A model generated the notes under the pieces. The model was not told where the DNA came from, ran no database searches, and worked only from the letters and a program-made list of their open reading frames with translations. A stretch of DNA of 38,655 nucleotides. Origin: Discostella pseudostelligera. Taxonomy: Eukaryota > Bacillariophyta > Thalassiosirophyceae > Thalassiosirales > Thalassiosiraceae. Both the position numbers and the translations under genes were made by a program. Location of the stretch: NCBI GenBank assembly GCA_036940085.1, contig JALLBK010000079.1, positions 1 to 38,655 on the forward strand, read 5' to 3'. Below are positions 20,737 to 28,879 of this stretch, one piece after another. Position 1 is the stretch's first letter. Each line of letters starts with the position of its first letter.

Positions 20737-22599
20737 ATGCTGCCCAAATTATATTCCACCATTGAAGAGATTCATTTTCATGATCCTTCACTGTTTTCCG
20801 TGGCGGCGGCAGAATCATCAGCCGCGGCATCACCAGTGTCATCTAAGCTGAAGATCGAGGACCACGCGTCCATGCCATCACCGTCGTCATCTCCTCCTGA
20901 ATGCCTACATAAAGATAGCAGTATCGGTACCGCCCAAGAGCAGCAGCAAAAGAATGAATCATTATCATCATTACCCCACCTGTTTCTCCATTTTGATATC
21001 AACGAGACAATACTAGTAGGGGATGTGGCTGGGAATGATACTGTCGAGGAATGTTTGAATAAGATTATTGCCAAGGTGGCATTTGTGTCTACTGCTAAAA
21101 CTACTACTACAACTACAACTACTAATTGTGTTGATGGGCCACAGGACGGTTATGGTCGAGTGGATGACAGTAGAGCTTGCAATAACTTCAAAAAATTTGT
21201 ACCCAAACGCTGGTGGGATGGATCGGAGCTTTCTCCTCCATGTACTATCAAATCTACTACTACTGCCAATATCAAAATAAATGAATGCAATCATCACTGC
21301 AATCTCGACAAGGCCAGTTCAGCACCTTCTCAACCACCACCACCACCTCCTTCGCCACTCTATACAGGATGGACCAACCCGATCAACACTTGCTCTTATT
21401 ACAAGACCAATTACAAAAGACATGCCAAAGAATTTACAATGTATCATCCCCAATATAGACCAATGTATGAATTATTGCAATCGAAATTAATGTTGGATTG
21501 CGTCCAAGAGGAAGCGAAGGGGGGCAAAACTGACGACGAAGTGGAGGAGGATGATCATGATGATGACAACATGTTTCAACACTTTATCCCGGCATTCTTC
21601 CACACATTGGTGTACTATTTCCCATCGACTAAATCTGCTACCAGTAATGCCGACTCAACAACCGCCGACACGGTCGTTTCAAGGAACAACAACAACAATA
21701 ATATCCACAATAATAGCGGCATTGACTACGATTGCATCACCCGACGACTACCTCGTCCTACCAAAACGACATTGGTCCTACGCACCTTTGGCACAGACTT
21801 GTATCGTGTCTCGCGTGCCATATCGGAATTTGCCAAGGGGAATCATCCAACCTTCCCAGAGTATTATAATCCGAATTTGATTCTTGAGGACGAGGATGGA
21901 CTCTTTTGTGGAGGATGGAGGAGGAGAAGGAGTGGGGTGCACAATCATCTTGGTCTTGGTGGTGATGATAACGATGGTGACGAGAAGGATGAGTTGATAT
22001 ATGAGCTGCAATCAATGCCTTCATCCTCCTTTTCCCATGAACAACACTACTGTTGCTACTCGGGCGATGAGGAGATATTGAACTACCTACAATCGAAACA
22101 TTTCGTGGGGATACAAGACAGTTATTCCTTCTGGGATGCTCATGACTGTGCTCCCTGGGCTGGGAAGCCGGTTTGGGCAAGAAAAGGGAGGAAGATGCCA
22201 GAGAGGAGGGAGAATGATGATAATCGTCTACATCAATACAATCATCACCATATCTTGTTGGATGATAATATACACAATGATCCTAATGATGGAGCGGGGG
22301 CCATTCGCATACCAGTTCTTGTCGACGTCGACGATGACAAAGATGCTGCGTCAACTACAACAATGTCGGCCAAGGCCCGTACGACTACGACAAAGTACAC
22401 ATCCCTTCATGGAAATGAAGCACTGGAAATGCATGGTAGACATTTAATACGCGTTCCAACAGTACGTCCAATTCTTGAACGGGATTGGTTCATCCGGCAA
22501 ATCGAGGATACGCGATGGAGGATATTTGTAGAAGAAGAGAATGACCAGCACGACTATTGTGGCGAGGAAGATAGCAGCAAAGAGAACAAGGTAAAATAG
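20737..22599 (+). CDS. HAD-like protein with low-complexity insertions
   Basis: An open frame of 620 residues. The HAD phosphohydrolase pattern is visible: motif I HFDINET (D87, N89, T91), a motif II-like VLRTFGTD (about 347) and a motif IV-like ILLDDN (about 507). Conserved-looking blocks FTMYHPQYRPMYELL, HFIPAFFHTLVYYFP and QDSYSFWDAHDCAPWAGKP lie between Asp/His/Thr-rich insertions. The family is an uncharacterised eukaryotic one that I recall from protists; substrate unknown. The second Asp of motif I is replaced by Asn, so phosphatase activity is uncertain. The frame ends at TAG 22597-22599, but a GT at 22591 and a strong TTTTTAG acceptor at 22662 could splice it in phase to the LRR unit downstream. 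An ATG at 20733 is out of frame. Confidence 0.7.
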   Translation: MLPKLYSTIEEIHFHDPSLFSVAAAESSAAASPVSSKLKIEDHASMPSPSSSPPECLHKDSSIGTAQEQQQKNESLSSLPHLFLHFDINETILVGDVAGNDTVEECLNKIIAKVAFVSTAKTTTTTTTTNCVDGPQDGYGRVDDSRACNNFKKFVPKRWWDGSELSPPCTIKSTTTANIKINECNHHCNLDKASSAPSQPPPPPPSPLYTGWTNPINTCSYYKTNYKRHAKEFTMYHPQYRPMYELLQSKLMLDCVQEEAKGGKTDDEVEEDDHDDDNMFQHFIPAFFHTLVYYFPSTKSATSNADSTTADTVVSRNNNNNNIHNNSGIDYDCITRRLPRPTKTTLVLRTFGTDLYRVSRAISEFAKGNHPTFPEYYNPNLILEDEDGLFCGGWRRRRSGVHNHLGLGGDDNDGDEKDELIYELQSMPSSSFSHEQHYCCYSGDEEILNYLQSKHFVGIQDSYSFWDAHDCAPWAGKPVWARKGRKMPERRENDDNRLHQYNHHHILLDDNIHNDPNDGAGAIRIPVLVDVDDDKDAASTTTMSAKARTTTTKYTSLHGNEALEMHGRHLIRVPTVRPILERDWFIRQIEDTRWRIFVEEENDQHDYCGEEDSSKENKVK

Positions 22600-22662
22600 G
22601 AGTGTGACTTTGTTGAAAGCGATCTATCATGCTCACGTTACATGTTCTCTGTTTGTTTTTAG

Positions 22663-24114
22663 GAATCTTGTCTTGTACTGTCTGAAAAGGACCTGTCCGA
22701 TGATGAACTTCATCAAATCTTCATTCAACAGCCGCCGAATCAAACTTTCAAGAGAATGGATTTGAGCCGCAACCGGCTCAAGTGCCTCCCAGATATAATA
22801 TTTTCCTGCTCGACCTTAGTTCATCTTGATATTTCTCGCAATAGCCTCCACGGTCTACCTCCTGAGATCAGAAACCTGACCAACCTCGTTGAGCTTGTTG
22901 CGTTATCGAATAATTTGAGAATGCGTCAGCTGCCATTAGAAGCCATGGCATCGCTCCAGAACTTGGAATTGCTGGATTTGCGCTACAATCGCAAACTAAA
23001 GCGATGCGCACATGCAGCTTTGCGTGAAGCTCTTGCTCCAAACAACAATTCAAAACTGGAAATTCGTTGCACAACCATGGATGTAGACGTTGACGATTCA
23101 TCGTTACTTGCGGAGAACGACAGTACCATGCGACAAATTAAATCGGAAGAGAAGAAAAAATTATCTGCCTGTGATCGAGATGCAACTTTATTGCGTTCAC
23201 AGCTTGAGCCTCTATCGACTCCTCAGCTACGTAAGCGACTCGAGCAAACATTCGGTGTTTCACTCTCAGATGAGGTGACAGAGCAGGATAGGTACGATCG
23301 TGAGTTCATCATGACAAAAATATTGGATTGCTACGACCAGCACGGCCCTCGTCGTATCGTGCAGGTTGTGGGTAATCTCGTGCCGTCGTCCGAGCGCCTC
23401 GCTTCGCTCTTAGCAGAACTGGAAGCGATACCTTGGCCCAGGACGACTCGAGAACGTCCAAAGATACAAGCGGAGAACTACATGATCCTACAAAAACCTG
23501 GAAGTGGCAAATCCGAAAGTGCCAGGACAAGGAAGGAGACAGCAAAGTTGGATAAATACCGTGCATTGTTCGAACTGGCAGTGGAGACTCTGGCTGAATA
23601 TGATCCGGATTTTGCGCAACGCTTTACTGCCCTCGCCGTCACGAGGAATTTCGTCGGATCCCCTCATATCGACACGCTTAATGTTGGTCCGTTTTATGGG
23701 ATATCTCTGTGAGTCTACGATGTATCACTATGAAAGATGTATCATATCACTCATGATTTTGGTGATTCCTTCCCAACAGAGGTGAATTCACCGGTGGCGG
23801 AGCTATTGCTGTTGAGTATTCCCCCTTTGTAGTAGCAGAAGTCAATACCCACGGAAGGTTTGGCAAAGTTGACGGGCGCTTCCCACATTGGGTCACTCCC
23901 TATGAAGGTACCCGATACTCTCTGATTTTTGTAAGTGACAAGCTTTTGCAATGGGTTTGGGTGGCTGGATCCTTGATTCTCATTGAACTATCGCTCTTCA
24001 CAGTACGTGACTTCAGGTATTGTTGAGCCGCAAGCGACTGCTATTTTCCCACCTTTGTTGTCGGAAGATGCGCTTCATGGTGTTTTGTCTCAAAGCATGT
24101 CGCCGCAGAAATGA
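22663..24114 (+). CDS. LRR protein with C-terminal 2-oxoglutarate/Fe(II) oxygenase-like domain
   Basis: Exons 22663-23708, 23780-23930 and 24004-24114, joined by GTGAGT...CAG and GTAAGT...CAG introns; about 435 residues from the acceptor. Leucine-rich repeats come first (MDLSRNRLKCLP, HLDISRNSLHGLP, LLDLRYNRKL). A charged helical linker follows (SACDRDATLLRSQLE, TPQLRKRLEQTFGV). The C-terminal domain carries PHIDTLNVGPFYG, then FPHWV and TRYSLIFY, fitting the HxD...H...R ligands of a jelly-roll dioxygenase. I recall many stramenopile proteins with this LRR plus oxygenase-like layout, substrate unknown. An ATG at 22756 would drop the first 31 residues (ESCLVLSEKDLSDDEL...), which belong to the family. 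The true start must therefore lie upstream, either in the HAD-like frame or in a lost exon. Confidence 0.78.
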
Positions 24115-24240
24115 TGTGGACAATCCGTCTCACCCGACACAGGCGTCTTTCAAAAGCGGGCATGCTAAACTTTCAAGCAGCGCATGTGATGTGAATCATC
24201 ACACCAGAGGTCCTCCTTTACATTCGCATCATCGGTAGCG

Positions 24241-26193
24241 TCAGTCCAACTTCAAGTCATATGTAGTCTCTCTTAAGGCTAGACAAGAGCGATCAGGTTG
24301 GACTACCTCATTAGCTTCGATGGGTTCTGATTTGATATCTTTTGCTAGTCGTCTTTCATTGCTGTCAATGAAGCTCTCTGGTTCCTCCAACTTCCAAATC
24401 AAACCGGAGAATATTGCCATGAAGAAAGCAATTGCAACAAATGGTAACGATCCTCCTCGAAGAAATGTGTGTCCTTCGTTGGGAGTAATGTCCTTCGACA
24501 TCGCGTACAACCCAGTCCCCGCAATGTTTCCCACCATACCTCCTATACTTCCTAACGTCTGCAGAAATCCTATTGTGCCGCCCAGTGATGACTCGTTTGT
24601 TGGTGACGATGCAGATGAATTGACAATCAGACTAAGATTTGATTTCAGGCTAGGCTCGAGAAAATAAAGTGCTGATTGTAATGCAACGGCAGAGACGGCA
24701 TGCAATCCAAGTTCTTTCCGGTAATGAAATTTTTGTATCGGGTCGTATTGCGTGAGAAATGGTCCACTGTTGTTGACTTGAGCATCATTACTGATAAGCT
24801 CAGCGTCGGCCCCATTGAGACTACTCTCTATTCCTCCCCAACAGAAAGAAAAAACGCAAAACAATAGACTAAGCAGCGAGCATGCACCAAAGCCCCAAGC
24901 AGCACATCGTAGTTTCCCTCCGATTCGGTCAAGCCTCTCAATGATTGGAAACGAAGCCACTGCTCCCGTCGACACAACGGATGCGATAAATGTCAATATT
25001 CCAAAAGTGTGTGCAGAGATTTTGAATCTATCGCGGACTAGCAGGGGCCAAAGCACAATAAACACTGTCGTGGCTATAGATTGGAGGAGAAGAGCAGCAG
25101 TTAGAATGATTGTTGTGGCTGAATGCGACTTTTTGAATGTGGTTTTGCTTTCCACTGTGAAAAACTTTGATTGTTCGCCGTGGTCGGATGGATTTGGCTC
25201 GTTGAGAAACGTTGAGGAAGTAGATGTATTGCTTCGATCATCCGAGAAGGAAGATGGTTTCGTATCGGCATAGTTTGTGCTGTCTACCAATTCCATTTCC
25301 TTGAAGTGAATGTCTGGTATTACCACATGTTGCAAACCACCTTCTTCCATTTCATCATCGATTGAATCAGAATGCTTCTGTTGATACTTCACACCCGCGG
25401 CGATATTTTTATTGCCTCCATTAGCAATTGTTTTATCATCCCTTTCCACAACATTCTTCTTGTCCCAAAATAATGCAAATGTTCCATAGAAGCAAAAGAG
25501 CGTGCACGTGCCCATATGAATTCTATATCTCAACAATGCATCCTCGATTCCCAAAATGTGATGCAGACCATACTCCATCAATGGAAACATACCCTTCCCA
25601 ACCAATTGCAAAACGGCAATCTGTACACCAAATCCTGATATTATCTCACTCCGTCTACTCGGTGAGAAAGATTTGACCAAATGTCCCAATATAACTGTCC
25701 ACATATTCACACCCACACCCAACAATATGGCACCCATCCGAAGCGATGTCAATGACGATGCCATTCCTCTCCAGAAACATCCTATAGAGCAAGCGGTGGC
25801 GGTAACACTAATAGGGTACCATGGTCCAAAGGTATCCAATGCCATTCCACATAATGGAGCACCAAGCAATGCTCCACCACTCATAATGAAACCCAGTGTT
25901 CCAATGTCGATTGTGGAGGCACCAATTTCAAGATAGTAGTAGGTGGTGACTGCCGAATGGAGTGCCCCGCCGAAGGAGGCCACATACATGACTAATGTGG
26001 GTGTGCGGGTGGGGGCATGAGAGAAGAAGAGGTGGAGTGTTTGTTTCTGTGATTGGAGAATGTCGTGAATGAATGATTGGAGTTTGGAGGTGAAGGAGGA
26101 GGATGGCGTCGTCGCTGTAGTAGTTGTATTCGTCGTCGTCGTCATCGTCAACGGAGGAGGAGGTTGTTGATTGTTGTTCGACTGGGAAATCAT
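24241..26193 (-). CDS. Major facilitator superfamily transporter
   Basis: A single exon of 650 residues. After a Thr/Ser-rich cytosolic start (about 1-60), six hydrophobic helices follow, including MYVASFGGALHSAVTTYYYL, GTLGFIMSGGALLGAPLCGM and LRMGAILLGVGVNMWTVILG. The motif GMALDTFGPW sits in the position of the MFS loop 2-3 signature. A long acidic cytosolic loop (about 245-355) precedes six further helices starting at ATTIILTAALLLQS. The substrate cannot be inferred. The stop is 127 bp from the convergent LRR gene stop. A 10-bp stem hairpin lies 38 bp before the start codon and a 20-bp palindrome 135 bp before it. Confidence 0.85.
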   Translation of the reverse strand: MISQSNNNQQPPPPLTMTTTTNTTTTATTPSSSFTSKLQSFIHDILQSQKQTLHLFFSHAPTRTPTLVMYVASFGGALHSAVTTYYYLEIGASTIDIGTLGFIMSGGALLGAPLCGMALDTFGPWYPISVTATACSIGCFWRGMASSLTSLRMGAILLGVGVNMWTVILGHLVKSFSPSRRSEIISGFGVQIAVLQLVGKGMFPLMEYGLHHILGIEDALLRYRIHMGTCTLFCFYGTFALFWDKKNVVERDDKTIANGGNKNIAAGVKYQQKHSDSIDDEMEEGGLQHVVIPDIHFKEMELVDSTNYADTKPSSFSDDRSNTSTSSTFLNEPNPSDHGEQSKFFTVESKTTFKKSHSATTIILTAALLLQSIATTVFIVLWPLLVRDRFKISAHTFGILTFIASVVSTGAVASFPIIERLDRIGGKLRCAAWGFGACSLLSLLFCVFSFCWGGIESSLNGADAELISNDAQVNNSGPFLTQYDPIQKFHYRKELGLHAVSAVALQSALYFLEPSLKSNLSLIVNSSASSPTNESSLGGTIGFLQTLGSIGGMVGNIAGTGLYAMSKDITPNEGHTFLRGGSLPFVAIAFFMAIFSGLIWKLEEPESFIDSNERRLAKDIKSEPIEANEVVQPDRSCLALRETTYDLKLD

Positions 26194-26230
26194 CTTGTTT
26201 GCTATTTACGATACAGTTTGGAGAGATGAA

Positions 26231-26264
26231 TCTGCCTCTCCATCCCCCTCTTTAGAGAGGCAGA
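26231..26264 (-). promoter_or_regulatory. 5' hairpin, 10-bp perfect stem, before the MFS gene
   Basis: TCTGCCTCTC and GAGAGGCAGA are perfect inverted repeats with a 14-base pyrimidine-rich loop. The position, 38-71 bp upstream of the start codon, puts it in the probable 5' UTR, where it could affect translation. Confidence 0.5.
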
Positions 26265-26327
26265 CATGGAGAGAGAGTGTTGTCTTTGGAGCGGATAGTA
26301 CCTCCTAGAGGATCGATGATGTGGATG

Positions 26328-26347
26328 ATCACCATGGCCATGGTGAT
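26328..26347. promoter_or_regulatory. Perfect 20-bp palindrome upstream of the MFS gene
   Basis: ATCACCATGGCCATGGTGAT reads the same on both strands without a mismatch. It lies 135 bp before the transporter start and could be a dimeric transcription-factor site. Nothing else explains it. Confidence 0.45.
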
Positions 26348-26532
26348 TGGTGAGGCTTTGGGGGTGCTGGTGCGGGTGTATCGTATTTTGGAGTAATTGC
26401 CCTTCTCGGAACAGTGCTCCCGCCTTTTTTGAGCTCCCACTATTTCTTTGAACGGAGATATTTGAATGATTTAGATTTAAATTTGAAATTATTAGATCAC
26501 TTTCAAACCATTTAATTCATTTTCATTTGAAT

Positions 26533-26539
26533 ATAATAA
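26533..26539. repeat. Target-site duplication, left copy (ATAATAA)
   Basis: The 7 bases directly before the left terminal repeat match the 7 bases directly after the right terminal repeat (28277-28283). Confidence 0.75.
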
Positions 26540-26598
26540 AGGGAAAACAGTTAAAAACTACTCACCTTCAGCAAATAAATAACTCGTAGGTTTCGCCT
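26540..26598 (+). repeat. Left terminal inverted repeat
   Basis: Pairs with 28219-28276. The inner part (CAAATAAATAACTCGTAGG) has several substitutions relative to the right repeat. Confidence 0.8.
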
Positions 26599-26734
26599 AT
26601 CTTTTTTTTATTTATCAGCATTCACTTTAGTCGGATTATGCATGGACCACTCACTNTTCCTTTCACATAGCCGCCAACACCACCATCAATTAATTTGTCT
26701 CTTGACAGAATTATTTTCAAACACGCGATCAACC

Positions 26735-27439
26735 ATGCCACCAAAAAAGAAGAAAACACATGCATCATCCCCCTCCACCCCCTCAATCGAGGCATCGCGC
26801 TCGTTGCGTGACAAGAAGAAAGCACTCGCTTCCCTCCCCACTGCAACCGAGGGGGAATTGCCACCACCAAAGGAGAAGGGGAAGAAGAAGAAAATTGCAT
26901 CCCTCCCCTCCTCCGAGGAGAAATCGCCGCCACCACCAAAGGAGAAGAAAAAGAAATCACTCGCGTCGCTCTCATCCTCTGCAATCGAGGAGAAATCGCA
27001 GCCACCATCCACCCCAATCGAGTTGTCACCCTCCCCCATCAAGGTACGAACTCGCCCTGCACGTGCCCCAGCAAAGTTAGCCGCTCGTAACAAAAAACCA
27101 TCCCGAGTGGCACAGTGCCTTGATACACCACCTCCACCAACAGCAAATCAAAATAATCCACGAAAGAAGGGAAAGCAATCATCACAGAAAGAGGATGAGG
27201 ACGATGGGGACGGTACACCTATCGACGAACGAAAGAAAGAGGATGATGATGACGGGGAGGATACACCTATTGACGAACGCAAGCCTGCAGCGATACAGAA
27301 AAAAGGGTCAGTGATGGAGGGGGGGGGGATTGGTGATGACGACGATATCAATTGCATCAGGGCAAACGAGGATAATGACAGCGATTTTGACTATGCCAAT
27401 ATGTCAGAGCTGGATGTATCTGACGACGAGTGCCAGTAA
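26735..27439 (+). CDS. Transposon-encoded basic/acidic low-complexity protein
   Basis: A frame inside the transposon from ATG 26735 (MPPKKKKTH) to TAA 27437-27439, 234 residues. It is rich in Lys and Ser/Pro, with short repeats around KEKKKKSLASL and two copies of TPIDERK in an acidic C-terminal half. It looks like a disordered nuclear-targeted N-terminal region. The next frame overlaps it by about 15 bp in the -1 frame, so the two may be one protein separated by a frameshift. An undetermined base (n) at 26656 lies upstream, outside the coding part. Confidence 0.55.
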   Translation: MPPKKKKTHASSPSTPSIEASRSLRDKKKALASLPTATEGELPPPKEKGKKKKIASLPSSEEKSPPPPKEKKKKSLASLSSSAIEEKSQPPSTPIELSPSPIKVRTRPARAPAKLAARNKKPSRVAQCLDTPPPPTANQNNPRKKGKQSSQKEDEDDGDGTPIDERKKEDDDDGEDTPIDERKPAAIQKKGSVMEGGGIGDDDDINCIRANEDNDSDFDYANMSELDVSDDECQ

Positions 27440-27915
27440 AGGGAACTGTCAGTGACGAAGCCTACAAGGAGGCACTCAAGCTCCGCAAACAATTCAATGA
27501 CAAGCAACGATACGAGAAGGTGAAGGCAGCGGGTTCCACTGTATCTGCTGTCAATGTGGTGTTCACTGGTGTATGCGATGATCATTTGCGACCCATGTCT
27601 GTTGTCAAAGAGCACCGCCTACAAAAAGGTCAGACATTCCCAAACAAAGACATTCTATGGCTTCGCATTGCTGAGGAAGCCAATCTTCGCCATAAGCATG
27701 TCATGGTCTACCGCAGTGATATATTTAACCTGATTGTGTATGGTGAGAGATTCTTTGTTGGTTCAACGTTTGTGCAAGACATTGGATGGAAGGTTAATAT
27801 TGCAGCAATTAGAGAAGGTGATGATGGACTCAACTGCGCGACTGATGATCTTCTAAGGAAGATGGATATCACTGTGAAACAGCGGCGTCTGCAGCAGCGA
27901 GATCTGTCCACATAA
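27424..27915 (+). CDS. Transposon second frame, MuDR-like DNA-binding fragment
   Basis: Open from 27424 to the stop at 27915, about 163 codons. It has no ATG near its beginning; GTG at 27430 is the first possible alternative start. It contains SDEAYKEALKLRKQF, then GQTFPNKDILWLRIAEEANLRHKHVMV and a strand-rich DIGWKVNIAAIREGDD. This order (G-x-x-F-P-x-K, helix, strands, W-x-V) resembles the N-terminal MuDR domain of Mutator transposases, with the zinc-binding Cys missing. The catalytic domain is absent. It is read by frameshift from the preceding frame or is a decayed fragment. Confidence 0.45.
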   Translation, partial: RRVPVKGTVSDEAYKEALKLRKQFNDKQRYEKVKAAGSTVSAVNVVFTGVCDDHLRPMSVVKEHRLQKGQTFPNKDILWLRIAEEANLRHKHVMVYRSDIFNLIVYGERFFVGSTFVQDIGWKVNIAAIREGDDGLNCATDDLLRKMDITVKQRRLQQRDLST

Positions 27916-28218
27916 TAGAGAACGAGGTTCATTGTTTGACCTGGTAACAAACTTTGTTGAGTCATCAATCTATCATGTGGTTTGGCTGTGAAATATTATT
28001 GGGTGATGGTGAGTATATACCAAAGTATATATGTTGAATGTGATTACACCGTACATAATTATATTACGGCGAGTGATTTTAAATAAATAAATCTCTTGGC
28101 GAATCCTATTACTAAATATACCCTAATTTAGTGAGGGCTTCGAAGTAATTATAATACGGGTGTTTCTAAATAAATATACAGGAAAAAACGTAATCTTGTG
28201 AAATAATACCAAAATGAC

Positions 28219-28276
28219 GGCGAATCCAACAAGTTATTGATTTGGTGAAGGTGAGTAGTTTTTAACTGTTTTCCCT
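28219..28276 (-). repeat. Right terminal inverted repeat
   Basis: Reverse complement of 26540-26598; ends CTGTTTTCCCT at 28276, followed by the target duplication copy ATAATAA (28277-28283). Confidence 0.8.
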
Positions 28277-28283
28277 ATAATAA

Positions 28284-28879
28284 ATCTCATTCGCGAGAAA
28301 GTGACCAATAATTTAGATTCCACATGAGGAATCATACACCGTCTGTGCGTTCGTCGGACCGCGAGCCACGTGGAGGAGACCCACGAAAATGTCTCCCGCC
28401 AAAAATTGGGGCGGCAACAACTCAGGCGAGACTCCACGTACCATAGATACTTAACGCATGCCATTTGGCGGGAAGTTTACAGTTAGTTGCACACTTACTC
28501 TGAGGAACCAGTACATCGGTACTTTTTACACTCTTTCCGCTCCGATGACGAACCGACATGACACATGATTGACGACGAGACCATGAAAATTTCCTCTCCT
28601 CCCATCATATCCTCATTATCTCCCATCTCCATCGTTCCACTTCCACCGTTGCGTTCCTTTCTACGATATCAGCCTCATTCGCTGCCTCAAATCCATAGAC
28701 ATCATAGACAACGAAATAGGAGTAGATCGCATTTGATAATGCGTGGCATTCCATTCGTCGGGGATTCAAACCTGCTTTCTCTGGCTGCAATTCTCACCTA
28801 CGAACAATAATACTTACCTAACACCGATACCTCGGTGTCTTCACTGATGATGGGGATGGAGCAGTACTAATACATAGCC
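28284..28879. other. Upstream region of the GT90 gene with E2F-like sites and a hairpin
   Basis: TCTCCCGCCAAAA (about 28392) and TTTGGCGGGAAG (about 28463) form an inverted E2F-like pair 60 bp apart. GGAACCAGTACATCGG at 28504 repeats a motif seen at 20353. The hairpin ACACCGA-TACC-TCGGTGT lies at 28821-28838, 42 bp before the GT90 start. An 81-codon frame at 28565-28810 has no protein features and is not called. Confidence 0.45.

Larger units (their letters stand above)
26540..28276 (+). mobile_element. TIR DNA transposon, probably non-autonomous, Mutator-like
   Basis: Terminal inverted repeats of about 58 bp: left 26540-26598 starts AGGGAAAACAGTTAAAAACT, and right 28219-28276 is its reverse complement, identical over the first 35 or so bases and diverged inside. 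The 7-bp direct duplication ATAATAA flanks both ends. The total length is 1737 bp. Inside are two overlapping frames (26735-27439 and 27424-27915) and an AT-rich 3' part with a subterminal direct repeat (about 28053-28095 and 28145-28181). No DDE catalytic core was seen. The long repeats, GGG start and a MuDR-like N-terminal domain in the second frame point to Mutator-like elements, although a 7-bp duplication is short for that group. Terminal identity indicates fairly recent movement. Confidence 0.82.

Noticed and set aside
27428..27450. A 23-bp intron joining the two transposon frames
   Set aside because: Too short to be spliced; frameshift or mutation is more likely.
28744..28800. tRNA-like GGGATTCAAACC box
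   Set aside because: It resembles a T-loop but no acceptor stem, D-arm or anticodon arm can be folded around it.
28565..28810. 81-codon frame before the GT90 gene
   Set aside because: Pro/Ser/Arg/His composition without features, inside a promoter-like region.
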